Source: Eudromia elegans (taxonomy: Eukaryota; Chordata; Aves; Tinamiformes; Tinamidae). From it: a DNA stretch of 64,000 bases. The translations under genes were made by a program, and so were the position numbers. The DNA lies in contig PTEX01000110.1 in NCBI GenBank assembly GCA_003342815.1, positions 1,776,052 through 1,840,051 of the forward strand, written 5' to 3'. Positions 11,666-24,431 of the stretch are shown here, one piece after another (the stretch's first letter is position 1; each line of letters starts with the position of its first letter). The notes below the pieces were generated by a model. It was not told the DNA's origin. It saw nothing but the letters and a program-made list of their open reading frames with translations, and ran no database searches.

Positions 11666-14600
11666 GGTGAACTTATGCATTGATAGACTGTATAGATAGA
11701 TACTTACCTGTGACCTATTTCCTATTAAGGCTTGGAATGGATACCCTAATCTTGTCCCTTGTGTCTATGGGGGTTGCACATAAAATAAACCATGCAGTGT
11801 GTTGATTAAATGTGTGTTTGCTGTGAGGTCTTGGTGACTCATTTCCCACCAAAAGCAGTTGTGTGGTGTTTGCCGTGACGCTGGCCTGCCGCCCCTATTC
11901 CAGGAGCTGATCACCTTGTGATGCACCAGTCCCTCCTTCACTTTCCTGCTTTCTGTCACTGGGTAAGAAGGGCATTGGCATTCGGCCTCCATCTCCTGTA
12001 CTGTTTTGACCAGAAGTGGTTATGAACCTCCCCACTGGGATGTTGTTTTGTCCCCTAATGCTTTTTTTTTTAAGATATCTGCATAGAGAATGGAGATGTA
12101 CTTTTAATCTCTGCTCTTGCTCTTCATTATCATCACCAGGTTTCAATGCTATCCTTTATGTCTCTTTGCTCTGCATCTTTAGTGTCATCACATGTATATT
12201 CATCAGGTCAAGTGCTGTTCTTGCTGTAACCAGAGGCAATGTTTGCATAGTCACTTCTGGGAGCAGCTGAGCAGACTCCAACCCTGGCTTACCTTATGGG
12301 AGGTTACAACGCAACTCGCACTTAGCCATTTGCTTTTAAAAAAAAAATGTTATGGGAAAACGAAAGTATGTATATACATTCCTCCTTTTCAAGAAGCATT
12401 TTTTGATCTATTTTTCTACAGCAATCTGTTTTGCTAACTCAAAAGAAAAGTTCATTGGTCTGAACAAATCAGCAAGTTTTCACTGCAAGCAACTGGAAGT
12501 CTAAGTTAGAATTGGTTATTGATTTTTCCTACTATTCCTTTATCTTTAAGACCAACGGGAAGTGGGAGGCCCTAGTGCACTGCACCGTGTGTGTGAGCAC
12601 TGGGTATAAATCCTGCCCACCAGTGAAGGTTTATGATCCAAATCCGCAAGGCGGGCCCTCAGTGTTTGGGAGAGGTGTAATGGTGCTTTGGCAGGCTGTA
12701 CAGCCTGATCTTGGATAACATATGTCAGAGCCACGGTTATGAATAAATGAATGTTCAGTTATATGATGTTGGGTAGTCCCACTGAATTAGTGTAAAGATG
12801 CATGTAAATTAATGTTTGAAAAGCAATGTCTTAAACACATATATTTCCATACAGCTCTCTAAGCTCAGTCTCAAAGCTGTGAGAGGGGATCACAGTTCCT
12901 CCTCCCACGGGGTGGAGTTTTACAGCTGCTCTTCCACAGCAGGAATGCATATGATGGTCATAAATGGAGAGCAGAAAGGGGCTAAGGGCTTGTAATACCG
13001 AAGCTGTTGTTCTGCATTGATGTTTTCTCAGTAGCAGATACAATATTGAAATTTTATTACATATTATTATACATTTTTTCTCCCTTCTAGAGGTTGATTT
13101 CTCTCTGTTGCACAATTCAGATATTTACACTGTGGTACTTTAAGGAAGATCTGTAAGATAATCTGGTTAAAAAAATTAGTTTTTCATTTACTTTTTTTTT
13201 TTTTTTTAACAGCATTAATAGGATCCTACCATGGATAGGGCTAAGCAAACGCTTGAGGAGGCACAATTGAAGAGCAATAGCCTTCAAGCGAGCTACAAAT
13301 CTTAGCAGGAAAGGATATACAAGGCTAAAAGAGTCATGTCATTGAAGTAGTAATGTGCACTCAGATCTAAATATTGTTTGACTTTTCATAAAAGCGGGGC
13401 TATATTGCTGTTTTTAATAACTTGTTTCAACTTATGTATTTAACTTCTCCTCCTGAGGCGCTGCATCAGGAATGAATTCAAGGAAGTGTGTGAATGAGGC
13501 AGGGCATATTCTTCAGGGCATATCCTGCAATTAATTATTCTTTCATAATAAATACTTTATTTGAGAAGCAGAGCAATCCTTTGAACATGACATAAAATTT
13601 GAAATTGAATGTCATGTAACAACCTTTTAACATGAAATCTTATGTGGGGAGTTGTCTAACTGCTTAAAGGAGAAGATGGGGCTGGGGTGGTTGGAGTGGA
13701 GAGAGATCTCTCCTGGCAGGAATGTCACTCCCAGGATTTGTGGCACCTACCACTATGAGTAAGTGCTGTGTAGTGATGCTCTGTCACCAGTAAGCGTTGT
13801 ACGGGCGGCCTTGGGAAATCTGCAGGAAGAAGGTGGTGCTTGCTCTCTTCTCTGCAGTGCAGCAGAGGTACTTCTGTCTGGTTACAGAAGCTATAAAGGC
13901 ACTCAGACCACTTTATCAAGGACAGAAAACCACCTAAGGGATAGGCACTTATGGGGACTTTTCAATGGCACTGAAGTGGTTTTAAGTGTTGAGTTCCCAT
14001 TGACTTTAGACTCTAGCTTCTAAAGTCAGCAAGACTGCCATCCGCAACTGAGGTTTCCAACTCAGGCCCTGATTACTGACTCCCTTGACTGTTATTAGTT
14101 CAAAATGGATCAACTTCAACAAGGACCCTTGAGAGGGAGATGCCTGGTGGTTGTGTCTTCTCACTGCAGTGAAATTACTAAGCTATGGTCTTGAATTAGG
14201 TATCTGTCCCAGGTCAGTTTCCTGAACACAGGCCTCTCTTAGACTGGGGAAGAAGATCTCTTAGAATCCAATCTGGATATGTGATCCCTTCCAGATGACT
14301 TTGATACATGTATTTTCTTTAACTTTTTTTTTTTGTCTCTGAAAAATGTGAGTTTAGTTAGAAAACTTCCCACAACCTCCATCCCAATCAATCCACAGTA
14401 AAACTCTCTCTACATAATGTGTGACTTAAAGCAAACAGCAGTCAGGCTGGAGTTCTTTTACATTCTTCTCTTTTTAGCTGTACACTTTGGATAGTGGAAA
14501 GGGGAAATGTACTGTATTTCCTCAGTATTTGATTTTTCTTTGAGCTTTTTGCTCAACTTGTATGTTCCAAAAGAAATTTGTTTCCTTTAAGCACTGCTGC

Positions 14601-15645
14601 TTGTCATTTCATTTTGATTTTTATGCCGTGTCTCAGACCAAAACAGCTTCTCTTCATTTTCCCTGTTTTTAAGTACTAACACTTAGGTGCTTTTTGTTTC
14701 AAAATAAACATTTCTCTAGAAAATCTTTAAAATACTAACTTCAAACTTTTTAAAATAAGAGCACTTATATAATCCAGTGTTGCTTAAAAAAAATTACGAT
14801 TCATTGCCTTAATTTCCATTAATTGTGGTGTCTAAGGATGGCTTTTTCTTTTAATGCACTCAGTTATTGTTTTGTGTTCTTTTTTTTCTGGATGTATACA
14901 ACAAGTGACCCATTTTTCCTAACTCTGAAGTAAAGTAGCTGGGAGTTGTCAGCTGGTGTCCGTCAGTTGACAGGTGTCAGTCATGGTGTGAAAGGACTGA
15001 GGTGTTTGCACTGTCTTGATGATCGTAACTGAGGGACTAGTTAGCCCACAATCAGTCTGGAAGAAGACAGCCTGAAGATTAAGGTGTTCTGCAAGAAAGC
15101 TCTTAAGCAAGAGTTCAAAAGATATTGTTGGTCTTTTTTTTTTGTTGGTGTTTTTTTTTTTTGTTCTTCTGTGGATCTTTCTCCTGGGCTATTCAATAGC
15201 AATGCTATATTCAATAGCACTTGTTGAAGTTTTATTCCAGAGGGACATTTGCCTTTCAGAGGCAAGACTGGATGACTTGAAGAATCATCCCCTCAAGGAA
15301 GTTGGTGGTTTATATGTTGCATGTATGGTGGTTTGTCAGGCCTCAGTGGGAATCTGCCTGTGGACTAGTCAGTGAGCTGGTTGACTAAATATTGAAAAAT
15401 GACTTCAATAAATATTGCATTTTTTAATTTAATCTCCATATTTATTTGTAGTCTATACTGTTATGTTACTCAGATATATGGCCTGACTTATGGCCTGTTT
15501 ATGCCACAGTAGACCCCAGTCTCACCAAGTGACATAAACCATCAGTTTATTTTCAGTTCCTGCTCCTGCCTGAGTAGCAGAGAGAGTAGAACAGCAGCCT
15601 TTCCTGGACTGCTGCTTCTTACCACTGGGGAGAGGTAACAAATGC
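11666..15645. other. Noncoding stretch, no gene seen
   Basis: No convincing exon. It contains a 16-bp perfect palindrome, caggctgtacagcctg, at 12692-12707, a T run near 13192-13207, and interrupted T runs around 15138-15165. Frames at 11895-12146, 12016-12270 and 13763-14023 are short and unrecognised. Confidence 0.6.
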
Positions 15646-15646
15646 T

Positions 15647-15701
<55 letters not shown>

Positions 15702-15704
15702 TTA
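15646..15704. repeat. (TTTA)n microsatellite, about 15 copies
   Basis: Nearly perfect tetranucleotide repeat of TTTA over about 59 bp, decaying into ttatatttta at its right edge. The near-perfect state suggests it is likely to be length-polymorphic. Confidence 0.97.
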
Positions 15705-15826
15705 TATTTTATCACTGCATGGTCTGGTTAGCAGAGAGTGGAAAGCAATTTATACCGTCTGTGAAGGTGAAATGAATATTTCTCTTCAAGTTTAGAGTAA
15801 AAAGTGCCTGAATCCTATATTTCCAG

Positions 15827-15955
15827 CCTTGAAATTTTGTTGGGACAGCTCAGATTTAAATATGGACAAAGTTGCAACAAGAACCTTGAGTCTTTGGGTC
15901 ATAATCCTTTCCAGACCAGTGTCTGCCAGGAGGTCTCCATCATCCAACAGGGAAG
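15827..15955 (+). CDS. Possible internal exon, unrecognised
   Basis: An open segment follows an acceptor-like tatatttccag and ends in GGAAG before a donor-like gtagta. The reading frame starting at 15829 is open through the segment and beyond the donor. It encodes about 42 residues, mid-hydrophobic at the start and basic and serine-rich at the end (RRSPSSNRE). One base is left over at the donor, which fits the phase of the open segment at 16119. The implied intron is only 163 bp. The splice signals are mediocre and no homology is recognised, so chance is the leading alternative. Confidence 0.15.
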
Positions 15956-16118
15956 GTAGTATTAAATTGCTAAAAAAATTGTCTCTAATGAATTTTGGTT
16001 GTGGATGTGCAGGAACTGTTCTGATTCTTTAGCAGGCTTAATGTTGGATAATGTGGTGGCCCATCTGGGACCCTTCTTCCTCGCTGGAGTCACTCATGGT
16101 CCTGTTGCTTGTTTTCAG

Positions 16119-16300
16119 AAGAGCCTGCTGCTTTGAAGCCCCGAGAGGCCAGGGTGGTAGGTAGTGAGAAACAAGTTACGATAAGAAACCTCATAGTAAG
16201 GCCTGGCAACAAGGACGCTTTTCCCAGCTCTGTGGAAGAGACTCGCCAAATTGGGAAGAAGAGCGTGCTGCGCTCCATGAGGAAAATGGTCAGAACTTAG
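16119..16300 (+). CDS. Possible terminal exon, unrecognised
   Basis: The segment follows a pyrimidine-rich acceptor, cctgttgcttgttttcag, and stays open to TAG at 16298-16300, giving about 60 residues. The deduced peptide is basic and non-repetitive; fragments include KPREARVVGSEKQ near its start and VLRSMRKMVRT at the end. The segment carries about six CpG dinucleotides, more than its flanks, and its codons do not look like low-complexity sequence. The opposite strand is also open over much of it (16090-16278 minus), which weakens the case. No protein family is recognised. It could be a real last exon of a poorly conserved gene, a pseudoexon or chance. Confidence 0.25.
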
Positions 16301-16507
16301 TCTATAATAATCCCTAGCTATCTAAAGGAGCTCTAAATTTTCATTAAATTTGTGATACAAAAAGCACAACTTGTTTTTTTGGGGGAACAGTATAAGGAGA
16401 CCTTCCAATTCAGCCTGTCAAAATTAACAATTTATTTCTAGGAAGATATTTAAGCATAACAGTTTCATAAAAAATGAGAAATATAATTTTTTCTTGAATG
16501 TCTCTGC

Positions 16508-16540
16508 TCATTTGCAAGAACTCTGTGTTCTTGCAAATGA
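16508..16540. repeat. Inverted repeat, 14-bp perfect arms, 5-nt loop
   Basis: tcatttgcaagaac (16508-16521) pairs perfectly with gttcttgcaaatga (16527-16540) around tctgt. A perfect 14-bp stem with a short loop can form a cruciform or an RNA hairpin. Each arm carries a TTTGCAA core reminiscent of C/EBP- or POU-type sites, so it may instead be a paired binding site. Confidence 0.7.
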
Positions 16541-19500
16541 AAGATTAATTTTACGCTTTACAGTGCTGTTCCTTTTGCTTCTTTAATATGGACTTTCTAA
16601 TGATTTTAAAGATGCCCCCAAAGTTCTGCTCAGGTTTAAACAAAATTTTGTGCAATATGGGTGTGGAAATAGAAGAAAAAAAGGGCTAATTTTCATTTTT
16701 GGAAGAGTTTTAGAACACATTTTCAAAGATGAAAGCAGTGAGCCTAAGAAAAACGCAGCAAACGATTTAAGTCCAAGCAATTATAGGTGTACTGCAGCAT
16801 CAGTGTTATGTTTAAGACTCTGGAGATACCGTTTAGTCAGGATCTCCACTGACGTTGGACATGGACAATTTGGACATTTCATCCCAACCTTATTTGGGCT
16901 CTGACTATAAGGCCTTTTACGCTCACTGTTACAGACATCTAGGTCTGTGGCAGAAGAGGTAAACCAAGAGTCCTCCTCTTGAATCCTACCCTCACTATAG
17001 AGATGACCTGATTGCTGATCAGGCTCTGGAGTTCTGAAAATCCGAGTTGTTTTGATCTGGGAGAGGAACAAACTCCTAGGTCAAAGATAATCTTTCGAGA
17101 AGATGAAGAACCCGTTACTAGGTTCTGTTCTATTGGTTCCCCAGTATGTGTGAACACATGCTAATCAGCTGCTAATGAGAGAGTACAATGTATTGAAATA
17201 CTATGGTATGCTCTATAAAACATGATTTTTGAATGAGTTCACTTTGGAGGGAGATCTCGGGGAGTGTGAATGGTAGAGCAGGACGCGTGCTGGTTAACTT
17301 CTGGATGTGGTGTTCTTTAGCTGTTTGGAACTTCTTTGAGGCATATGTATTGCTGCTTTGAAAAAACAAGCAAGCAAAGCTCCCCAGGAGGTTTAGAGCA
17401 AGAACTTGATCTTCCAGGCTTATTGTTTTATTTGCTTAAGAAATGACACTTTAAAAATGTTTATTGAAGAAATATTACTTGCTTTTGTAAGAATTTATGT
17501 ATATTTGTCAGTTTTGTAGTTATTGACATAAGTGTAGTGCTGTATTTCTGTGCTGAGACATGACCAAGTTTTAAAGCGTTAAAACATCTTTAAGATAAAG
17601 ATTTTCTTCAGTAGCTTTCTGGAGTCTTTGTCCTTTATGTTTTATGTAAAAAGTAAGCAATTATCAAAGAGTGTGTTTCGAAAGTGTGCTTTTAATTTAA
17701 CTATAGTCTGGCGTTGCTTGCATTGTCAAAGCAGACAAGGAAATAATCATCAATGCCTTGGCTGGGATGTGAGTTAACATTTGCACCAGCCATAGATTTT
17801 TCAATTAGCCCTGCCTTAGAAAACTCAGTCCCCCAGCTTTTGTCAGCGTGCTGTAGGAGAAGAAGAAGAGCAAATAGATTGGAAATGCTCTGCAGTCCGG
17901 GCTCCTGGGAAAATGTAACAGGTGTTACAGCTCAGCTGGGTAGGAGCTTTATGAAAAAGACCCACTCAGACTTTACCCATAGAATTCCCTTTCCTAGCCA
18001 GAGCTTCAAGTAGGAAGAAACTAATGACTTCATTACCATCTCAATTCTGGGAAATGCTTGGTCCAGACCTGAATCATTAAAGGAAAGGTATAGCACTCTA
18101 TGTGACCTTACAAGATCAAAATGTTATTTAGAGCAATTCCATTAGTCAAGGTTATAAACCTGAAAGAACACACCCTTTTGCGTTGGCTTTTAGGCCATAA
18201 AATGTGTGTGTATGTCGTGGGGAGGGGGGCGGGAGGTAGACAGGAGGAGAGAAAAAACATATTCTGCACTCATTGTGCAGCACAATTTCCTCTGCTTTCT
18301 TTGAAAAGCCTCCACTTCCAGCACTTCTTCCCTTCACCCCGTGTTGTGACACGTTTAATGGCTCTTGTCGTTCTCACCCTTCTGGGGGTTTCTAATTGGG
18401 GATGATACTGAAGCCAAGAATGATGTCAAAATTTCAAGCCATACAAAATGGAAGGTATTTCTTTAAAGCTGTGGTAATCAAACTCAACTTGTTGTTGTTA
18501 TTATTTGCATCTTTTGTTGTCTTAAAGAATGACATATAGGAGACAGAGGTCATTATCCTTTTGTCCTTTACTGCTTTTGTGATCTTAAGGAGAAGAGACC
18601 TTGCTCGGTGACAGTAAGATTTTGTTAGCTCTCTGGAACATCTTTGCATCATGATAACCCCAGATTTGAAACACCCATCCCGACCATCTTACTGAAATAA
18701 GACAGAAAGTGTAGCCTTTGGATAATTTTAATGGACTTATTCAATAAGGAAGGATAAATGTGCTTTTCTAAATGAGCTGTAAAGCTTTTTTTTTTTTTTG
18801 TACTACACAAATATAACTTCACAAGCAACAAATATAAATGTGTATGTTGATATCTCTTGACAGTGTCAGCCCAAGCCTTTAAAAGACCGGACTCTACTGG
18901 TTGTAGCGGGGCAGTTCATGGATGCTGGTTGTCTCCAAGCTTAGCTGCATCCCCCCGAGGCTGTTGCGGCGGTTGCTGTACAGTGGTTTGTTCCTCTGAG
19001 TCTTCCTGCCTTGTAGCTGTCCCTTTCTACTGTGATCTATCACAGCCCACTGCCCCACTTGTTTTAATTCTTTTTCTTATTTTATTTTTTCTTGAACAAG
19101 TAAACTTGGAGGTATTTACACTTTCTGAGGTGAGATCTCACCAGTTGTCTATTAACACAGCCTAGGATTTGATTTCCTTCCTGCTGCCATGTGTTGACTG
19201 TGATGTGGGATCATTGTTGACATCCAGCAATTGCCTGTTTCCCATAGGGCTCTTACCTGACACTTCCTAGTGACAAGTCCTTAGTCTCCCTAATAATATC
19301 AGGCCTTTAAAACATGGCTTTGCATTTCAATATTGAATTTCACTCTTCTCATGCAGTTTAGTCCCTCCAAATTCCCCAAAACTCCACCCCAAGGGTCGCA
19401 GGAGCAAATACAGCAAGCACCTCTTGTCTCTCAGAAATCAGTATGTGGCTCTTTGGCAAACTCAAGACTGTGTGCTCTTTAGGCCATAGTGTCTAGGCAC

Positions 19501-20919
19501 GCTGGATGCTATTTAGTGACAGTTTTGATATAGGGAAACGGGTCCATGAGCCAGAACTGTCTAGAGCAGATCTACCCAATACAGAATTACAGAGTAGCCT
19601 GGGCAAAGGAGGAGCTCTAGCTGCATCAGAAGGACATTGTTTCCCGAGTTCTTACCTGCCGTGGCACTACATTATAGCGACCATAGTCTTAGTATTTATA
19701 TATCTTAATTTCGCTTTATGTGTCCTGCCATCATGTAAGTGTTATTCTTTTTTTCATCCTTTGGGCTACTGCAGTGGGTGGCATACATTGAGTCCTGAGT
19801 GAAGGACAAGAGGGCAGACAAGCCAACACTTATCATTCCCCTGAAATACATGGATGTGACTGTTTTCTGCCCAGAAATGCTCGGTTTTGGTGGGTTGCAT
19901 GCTCTCTAAAGCCCTCTGACAATCAGGGAAAGCAAGCATTTTTTTTTTTGTAATTTAAAAAAATGAATAAATAATTAAAAAACCAACAAGAACCGCCCCC
20001 ACCAAAACCCTTCTGAATGTATGTGAAGTTAATCTGTTCTACGTATAAAGCAGATGGGTTATTGTGCACAAGTGCTGGGGCGTCTGTGTGCCGCTGCTTG
20101 CAATCCAGATCAAATATACTGTAGCTAAGTTGAAAACCAAGCAGTACTCTTAGAAAATTCAAACTTGCTAAGGTTTGCCATTTTGAGCACTTACGAAACA
20201 AAATGTTCAGGATGGAAGAGAATTAGAAAATTGCAAAGGACTATTTAAGAAGGAAATGCTGGTAGAACCTTAATTACGGGACATCTATTGGCACTTCTGT
20301 GCCTCTTTGTACTTCGTAGGAGCTTTTATCCAGCACCTGGGAGAATTCCGTAAGGGATTGGTTAACCATTTCAGTACCTCTGAGTTGCAGGTAATGCAGT
20401 TGCAGGTAACAGTTCTCTAGGTAGTTCAAGTCCAAACTCCATCCATTAGGCAATTTCAACTAGACTAGTCCTGACCACTCAAATAACTTCTAGGAAGTAA
20501 TTTCCTCTAGAATATGTTTGTGTATTTTGAATATATCTATTTTGTGGTGTTTTTTGTGGGCACAGCATCTCTAAAATTGACCCATTCAGGTGAAGGTAAA
20601 ATTCTAATTTTTGTAGTGTTGGTCTGAGTTTTGCAATGATGATTACAGACCTAATATGAGCAGAGAAGGGGCTGACCATCAGTTTGTGGATAGCTGAGCG
20701 TGGTTTAAAAACAGTCTTCAATAATTAAGCTCTGTTCTAGAAAGTGGGGTCCTTGTTAGGAACATTGTCAATGCTGCACCCCTTAATTAAGCAGCATGAT
20801 GTGATATCTCAGGCATGTGGCTGAGATGTTCACAAACCTTTTCTTCATTTTATAAACTTTTTTTTTTTCTGATTTACTTTATGACTGCCTTGTGGACTCT
20901 ATTCCCTCACCCCCATATG
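16541..20919. other. Noncoding stretch, no gene seen
   Basis: No supported exon or transposon. Frames at 16781-17071, 17753-18013, 18121-18405, 18857-19165 and 19506-19802 are about 85-100 codons and unrecognised. A purine-rich block lies around 18219-18251, a T run at 18787-18799, and two copies of gttgcaggtaa spaced 15 bp apart at 20384-20409. Confidence 0.6.
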
Positions 20920-21740
20920 GCATTTGGGGGCTGCATCTTCTCCTTGCAAGGCTTGGGCTGAACTGCAAATATCGAGCCGCTGCTCAGTGAGCAGTGTCCT
21001 TTGTACAGAAGCAATCAACAAGAGAGCTGCTCATTCACTACCCCCATGTATTTGATTATTCCTATTGAAACAACTCCTCTTCTGATACAGATAAATGTGT
21101 TGCTGATTCTCTTGCCACACTCCTTTGCAGCTCATGAATTGCTCTTCAAGCAGTTTATCCCAAATTAAGTGAAGACTCCTACTTTTGTTCTAGATGTTCA
21201 TGTCTGCATGAAAGAGAGCGTTATAGTGCTTTAGGGGGCTGGTTTTGCATTCAGGTTTGGCAATACTCAAAACAGCTTCATGCTGTTAGGCTGAAGTCAA
21301 AACTTGTAGGAATTTTACAGAGTTATTCTTCTGCTTTATTTGTAAGAAAAAAGATGACAACAGCCTTTTCTTTAGTAGCATGTTGTGATATGGACAGACT
21401 ATATGGCAAACATTTATAACCCAAGTTAGGTGAATCTGAGTATTGACATTGTTTTCAAACAGGAGAAATTTATGTGGCAGAGTGTTTAAAGTCATTAAAG
21501 TAACCATTTTCCTTTCACCTGATAATGTGTGCAGTTTGTGTTTCCTGACACCAGAAGTTCATTGTATTTAATAAACAACTTCCTATTGCATTAGCAAATT
21601 TCCATCTGGTGGGAAAGGTACCTGATTCTATTACTATATTTGTCTTCATGGCTATGATGCAAAACGTAATTTGCTTATAGCTTTGTAAATATGGCTAATG
21701 CAATGATATGTACATCATATTACCCACAAAAAGGCTCTGC
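20920..21740. promoter_or_regulatory. Candidate conserved noncoding segment
   Basis: Unique sequence with many AT-rich factor-like cores, for example ttgattattcc (21052), attgcattagcaaattt (21586) and gctaatgcaatgatatg (21694), and a near-palindrome ctgctcagtgagcag at 20980-20994. There are no simple repeats and no coding frame. The regulatory call is inferred from texture. An alignment to other amniotes would decide. Confidence 0.22.
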
Positions 21741-24431
21741 TTTGTGCAGGGTACTTCCGAATTTATGAATGAACAGGGAACATAGAGAAGGGAGACAGCT
21801 GCTTCCTCTGCCAACCTGGAGATGTCCCAAAACTTTGCAAAGGTTTTATAAGGAAAATCTTAGTCTGTTAGAGGTTTGCAACAAAGTATAAGAAGTAGAA
21901 ACCTGTAAATCAGTTGCAACATAAAAATTTGGGAATTTTTATGTCTTTAGGAAGGACTGTGGAGCAACGAAGAATACAGTTTTGGCAACTGCAGACAAGG
22001 ATGTGAAACCAGGAGTTCAGAGCTGCCGTGGTTTACAGCCAAATCCCTTGCATGAAATGCTGTATACAAACATGCCTGCTCCAAAAAGCATGCAGACTAA
22101 GTGTAAAGGGAAGAGGGAAGCACGGGTGAAACGCCTCACTCAAACAAGGAAACGTCAGTAGCAGTGTTTGCTTAATATAAAAAAAAGAAACAAAAATAAT
22201 ACTTGCTTTCATATCAGTACTTAGGTTGCTGGTGACAAATAGGTGACAGCTTAGGGGTAGCGGAGCTGGAAAGGGTAGGAGGCCTTTTTGGGGAAGACCA
22301 CCTGCTGCTTTCTGCTGCTTTCAGCAGAGCACCTCAAGCTGTGTGATAACATTTCTTACTGGTCCTTGCTGTCAGCTAGTAATGCGAGGATAATTGTGTT
22401 TTTTCCAGTATATGGAAAAGCCACACAAATACTCATAAATGATCTCTGTGTTTCTTGCCACCACTTTATATAGTGTATTAAGGAGGCACAGTAAAAACGA
22501 TGTTCATCTTTGGGAAGGTGTACGTGCCTTTGAACACCAGTGAAACGTGCTTGTGAAGGAAGCAAAGCCTTAAGTGTGTGTAACTATGTCTCCTTCCTTA
22601 TAGATTCGTTACTGAGAGCCTGATGACAGGGGTCCATTGCCTATAACAAAAATATGGATTTTGTCTACTATCTAAAGTCTGCTTTTTATATCAAGAAACC
22701 TGCAGGAACTGTCTCTCTAGAAGATACTGTGTACAAGGCTCAAAATCAGCATACATTCATTGTATTTGCAGAAGCAAATCCATACGTTTAGAGAGACTTG
22801 GTCCTATTGAGTATGACGTGCCTTAAGAAGGTCTGGCACAAGTATGTTTAACAATCTCCCCTGAAAGCACCTAAATATTTTCCAGAGACCTATGTGGGAA
22901 AGCAAATGATGCTAAATTTCATAACTTATTTGAGTGGCTGTATGTGTTGGCTGCAGTAACTGGTTCTCTGAAGGTAGTCACCGAAGTGGAATAGTATTCT
23001 CTATGTTAACAAGTAGATAATACATCAAGAATATAACTATACAGTACAGAAAAAGGAAACTATAGGCAGGAATACAAAGATAGTCATTCTTTTGAGGGCT
23101 TTTTATTTGCTCCATGAGAGCGAGAACATTTTGTGGTATTTGGAGAAAGAGGGTGAGACAGATTTGAGAATTAGAAAACTTCAAGCCTGTTGCAAATACA
23201 GGTTTAAGCCATACTGCTCAGCATTGGGTGTACCTAAGTGTGGTTGTATTTAACAATCTTTCAAAAATATTTTTTTTCTTTGGCATTTATGCTAAATTGC
23301 CACTGATTACACCTTATGGGTTAACAGATGCCCACTTTGACTGGGCTTATGTTTGTGAGCAGGGGCTAGTGCATCAGGGAGAAAGTATCTCTGGCTGTGG
23401 GGAGAGGTAGAGGGTGGAGTAGTTACCAGCCTGAGCTTCAGCTCACTGCCCCTGAGGAAGCTGGTCTTGTGCACAGAGGTACCACGGTGGGTCTGGTGCG
23501 AAGCCTGTGGGCACAGAGAGGACAGTAGGGTGTGACTGTGATGCTCCCTGCCAACGCTACTGCAGAAGTGAGTTTGTGGAGCCAACGGCCTTGCGTTTTG
23601 GACAGTGACTGCTTTCTGTACATATGTAGCCATGGATTCGTTACAGTACATCCAATGAGATAACATTCTGCTGAAGCTGGTCCAGGAGCTAAAGAGTTTC
23701 CATTTTGTCTGGAGTTAGACACCAACACAGAGTACAACAAAGGCTTTATTAATAACCAGGCGGGCAGTTAACTGCCAGCACCTCAATCTAGAACTGGCAA
23801 GAACAGTCAGAAACAGGGTCAGAGTGAAATGAGATTTGAAAACAAATGACAGGAAGTAAGTTATTAACCTCCTTCTTGGGCTTGTGATGATTTAACTATT
23901 TGGGAACCAAACCTTTATGTTTTCCACTAATAAATATTGTGTTCAATATGTTTGGTTTCCAGCCTGTTGTCAAAAGTGGCAAAATACCTATTAGTTCTTT
24001 AGAATGCTTACCTTTTTAGAAGTATTTCTGGCATTTGTATCAATCTGAGAGGAAGTGCCACAGGAAATACTTTCCTTTGTATAGCAAAGAAAGCTCATAT
24101 TTTCCCCATACACTGTGAAATTGAGATGTATAAGTATTAGGTGCTAGTGTATGGTGGGGCCCAACAGGTACGATGTGCCTTTGTGCATTTTGTTCTTTCC
24201 TCTCCTTTTTTTTTCTCCCCAACTTTCCTTAGTATTTAGTTGATACAGTATGGATGAATTGGAGTGGACTTTACATCTCTGTTCTGTTGGAAGAAATTTG
24301 AGAGTCTCCAGGTTATGGAGAGAGCATAGATGAAGGAGAGTTGAAAGAACGGTAGTTTGTGTACTTTACAACTGCTTGTTACGGGCAACTTATAATCTAT
24401 GTAAATGCAAAGAGTGCATAGTCATGCTAAT
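21741..24431. other. Noncoding stretch, no gene seen
   Basis: Frames at 23307-23666 (119 codons, minus) and 23438-23740 (100 codons, minus) overlap in different frames over a GC-richer patch and match nothing known. No repeat family is recognised before the CR1 at 24432. Confidence 0.55.

Noticed and set aside
12243-12254. ttgcatagtcac, identical to the first 12 bases of miR-153
   Set aside because: The following bases diverge and the flanks do not form the miR-153 precursor stem; coincidence.
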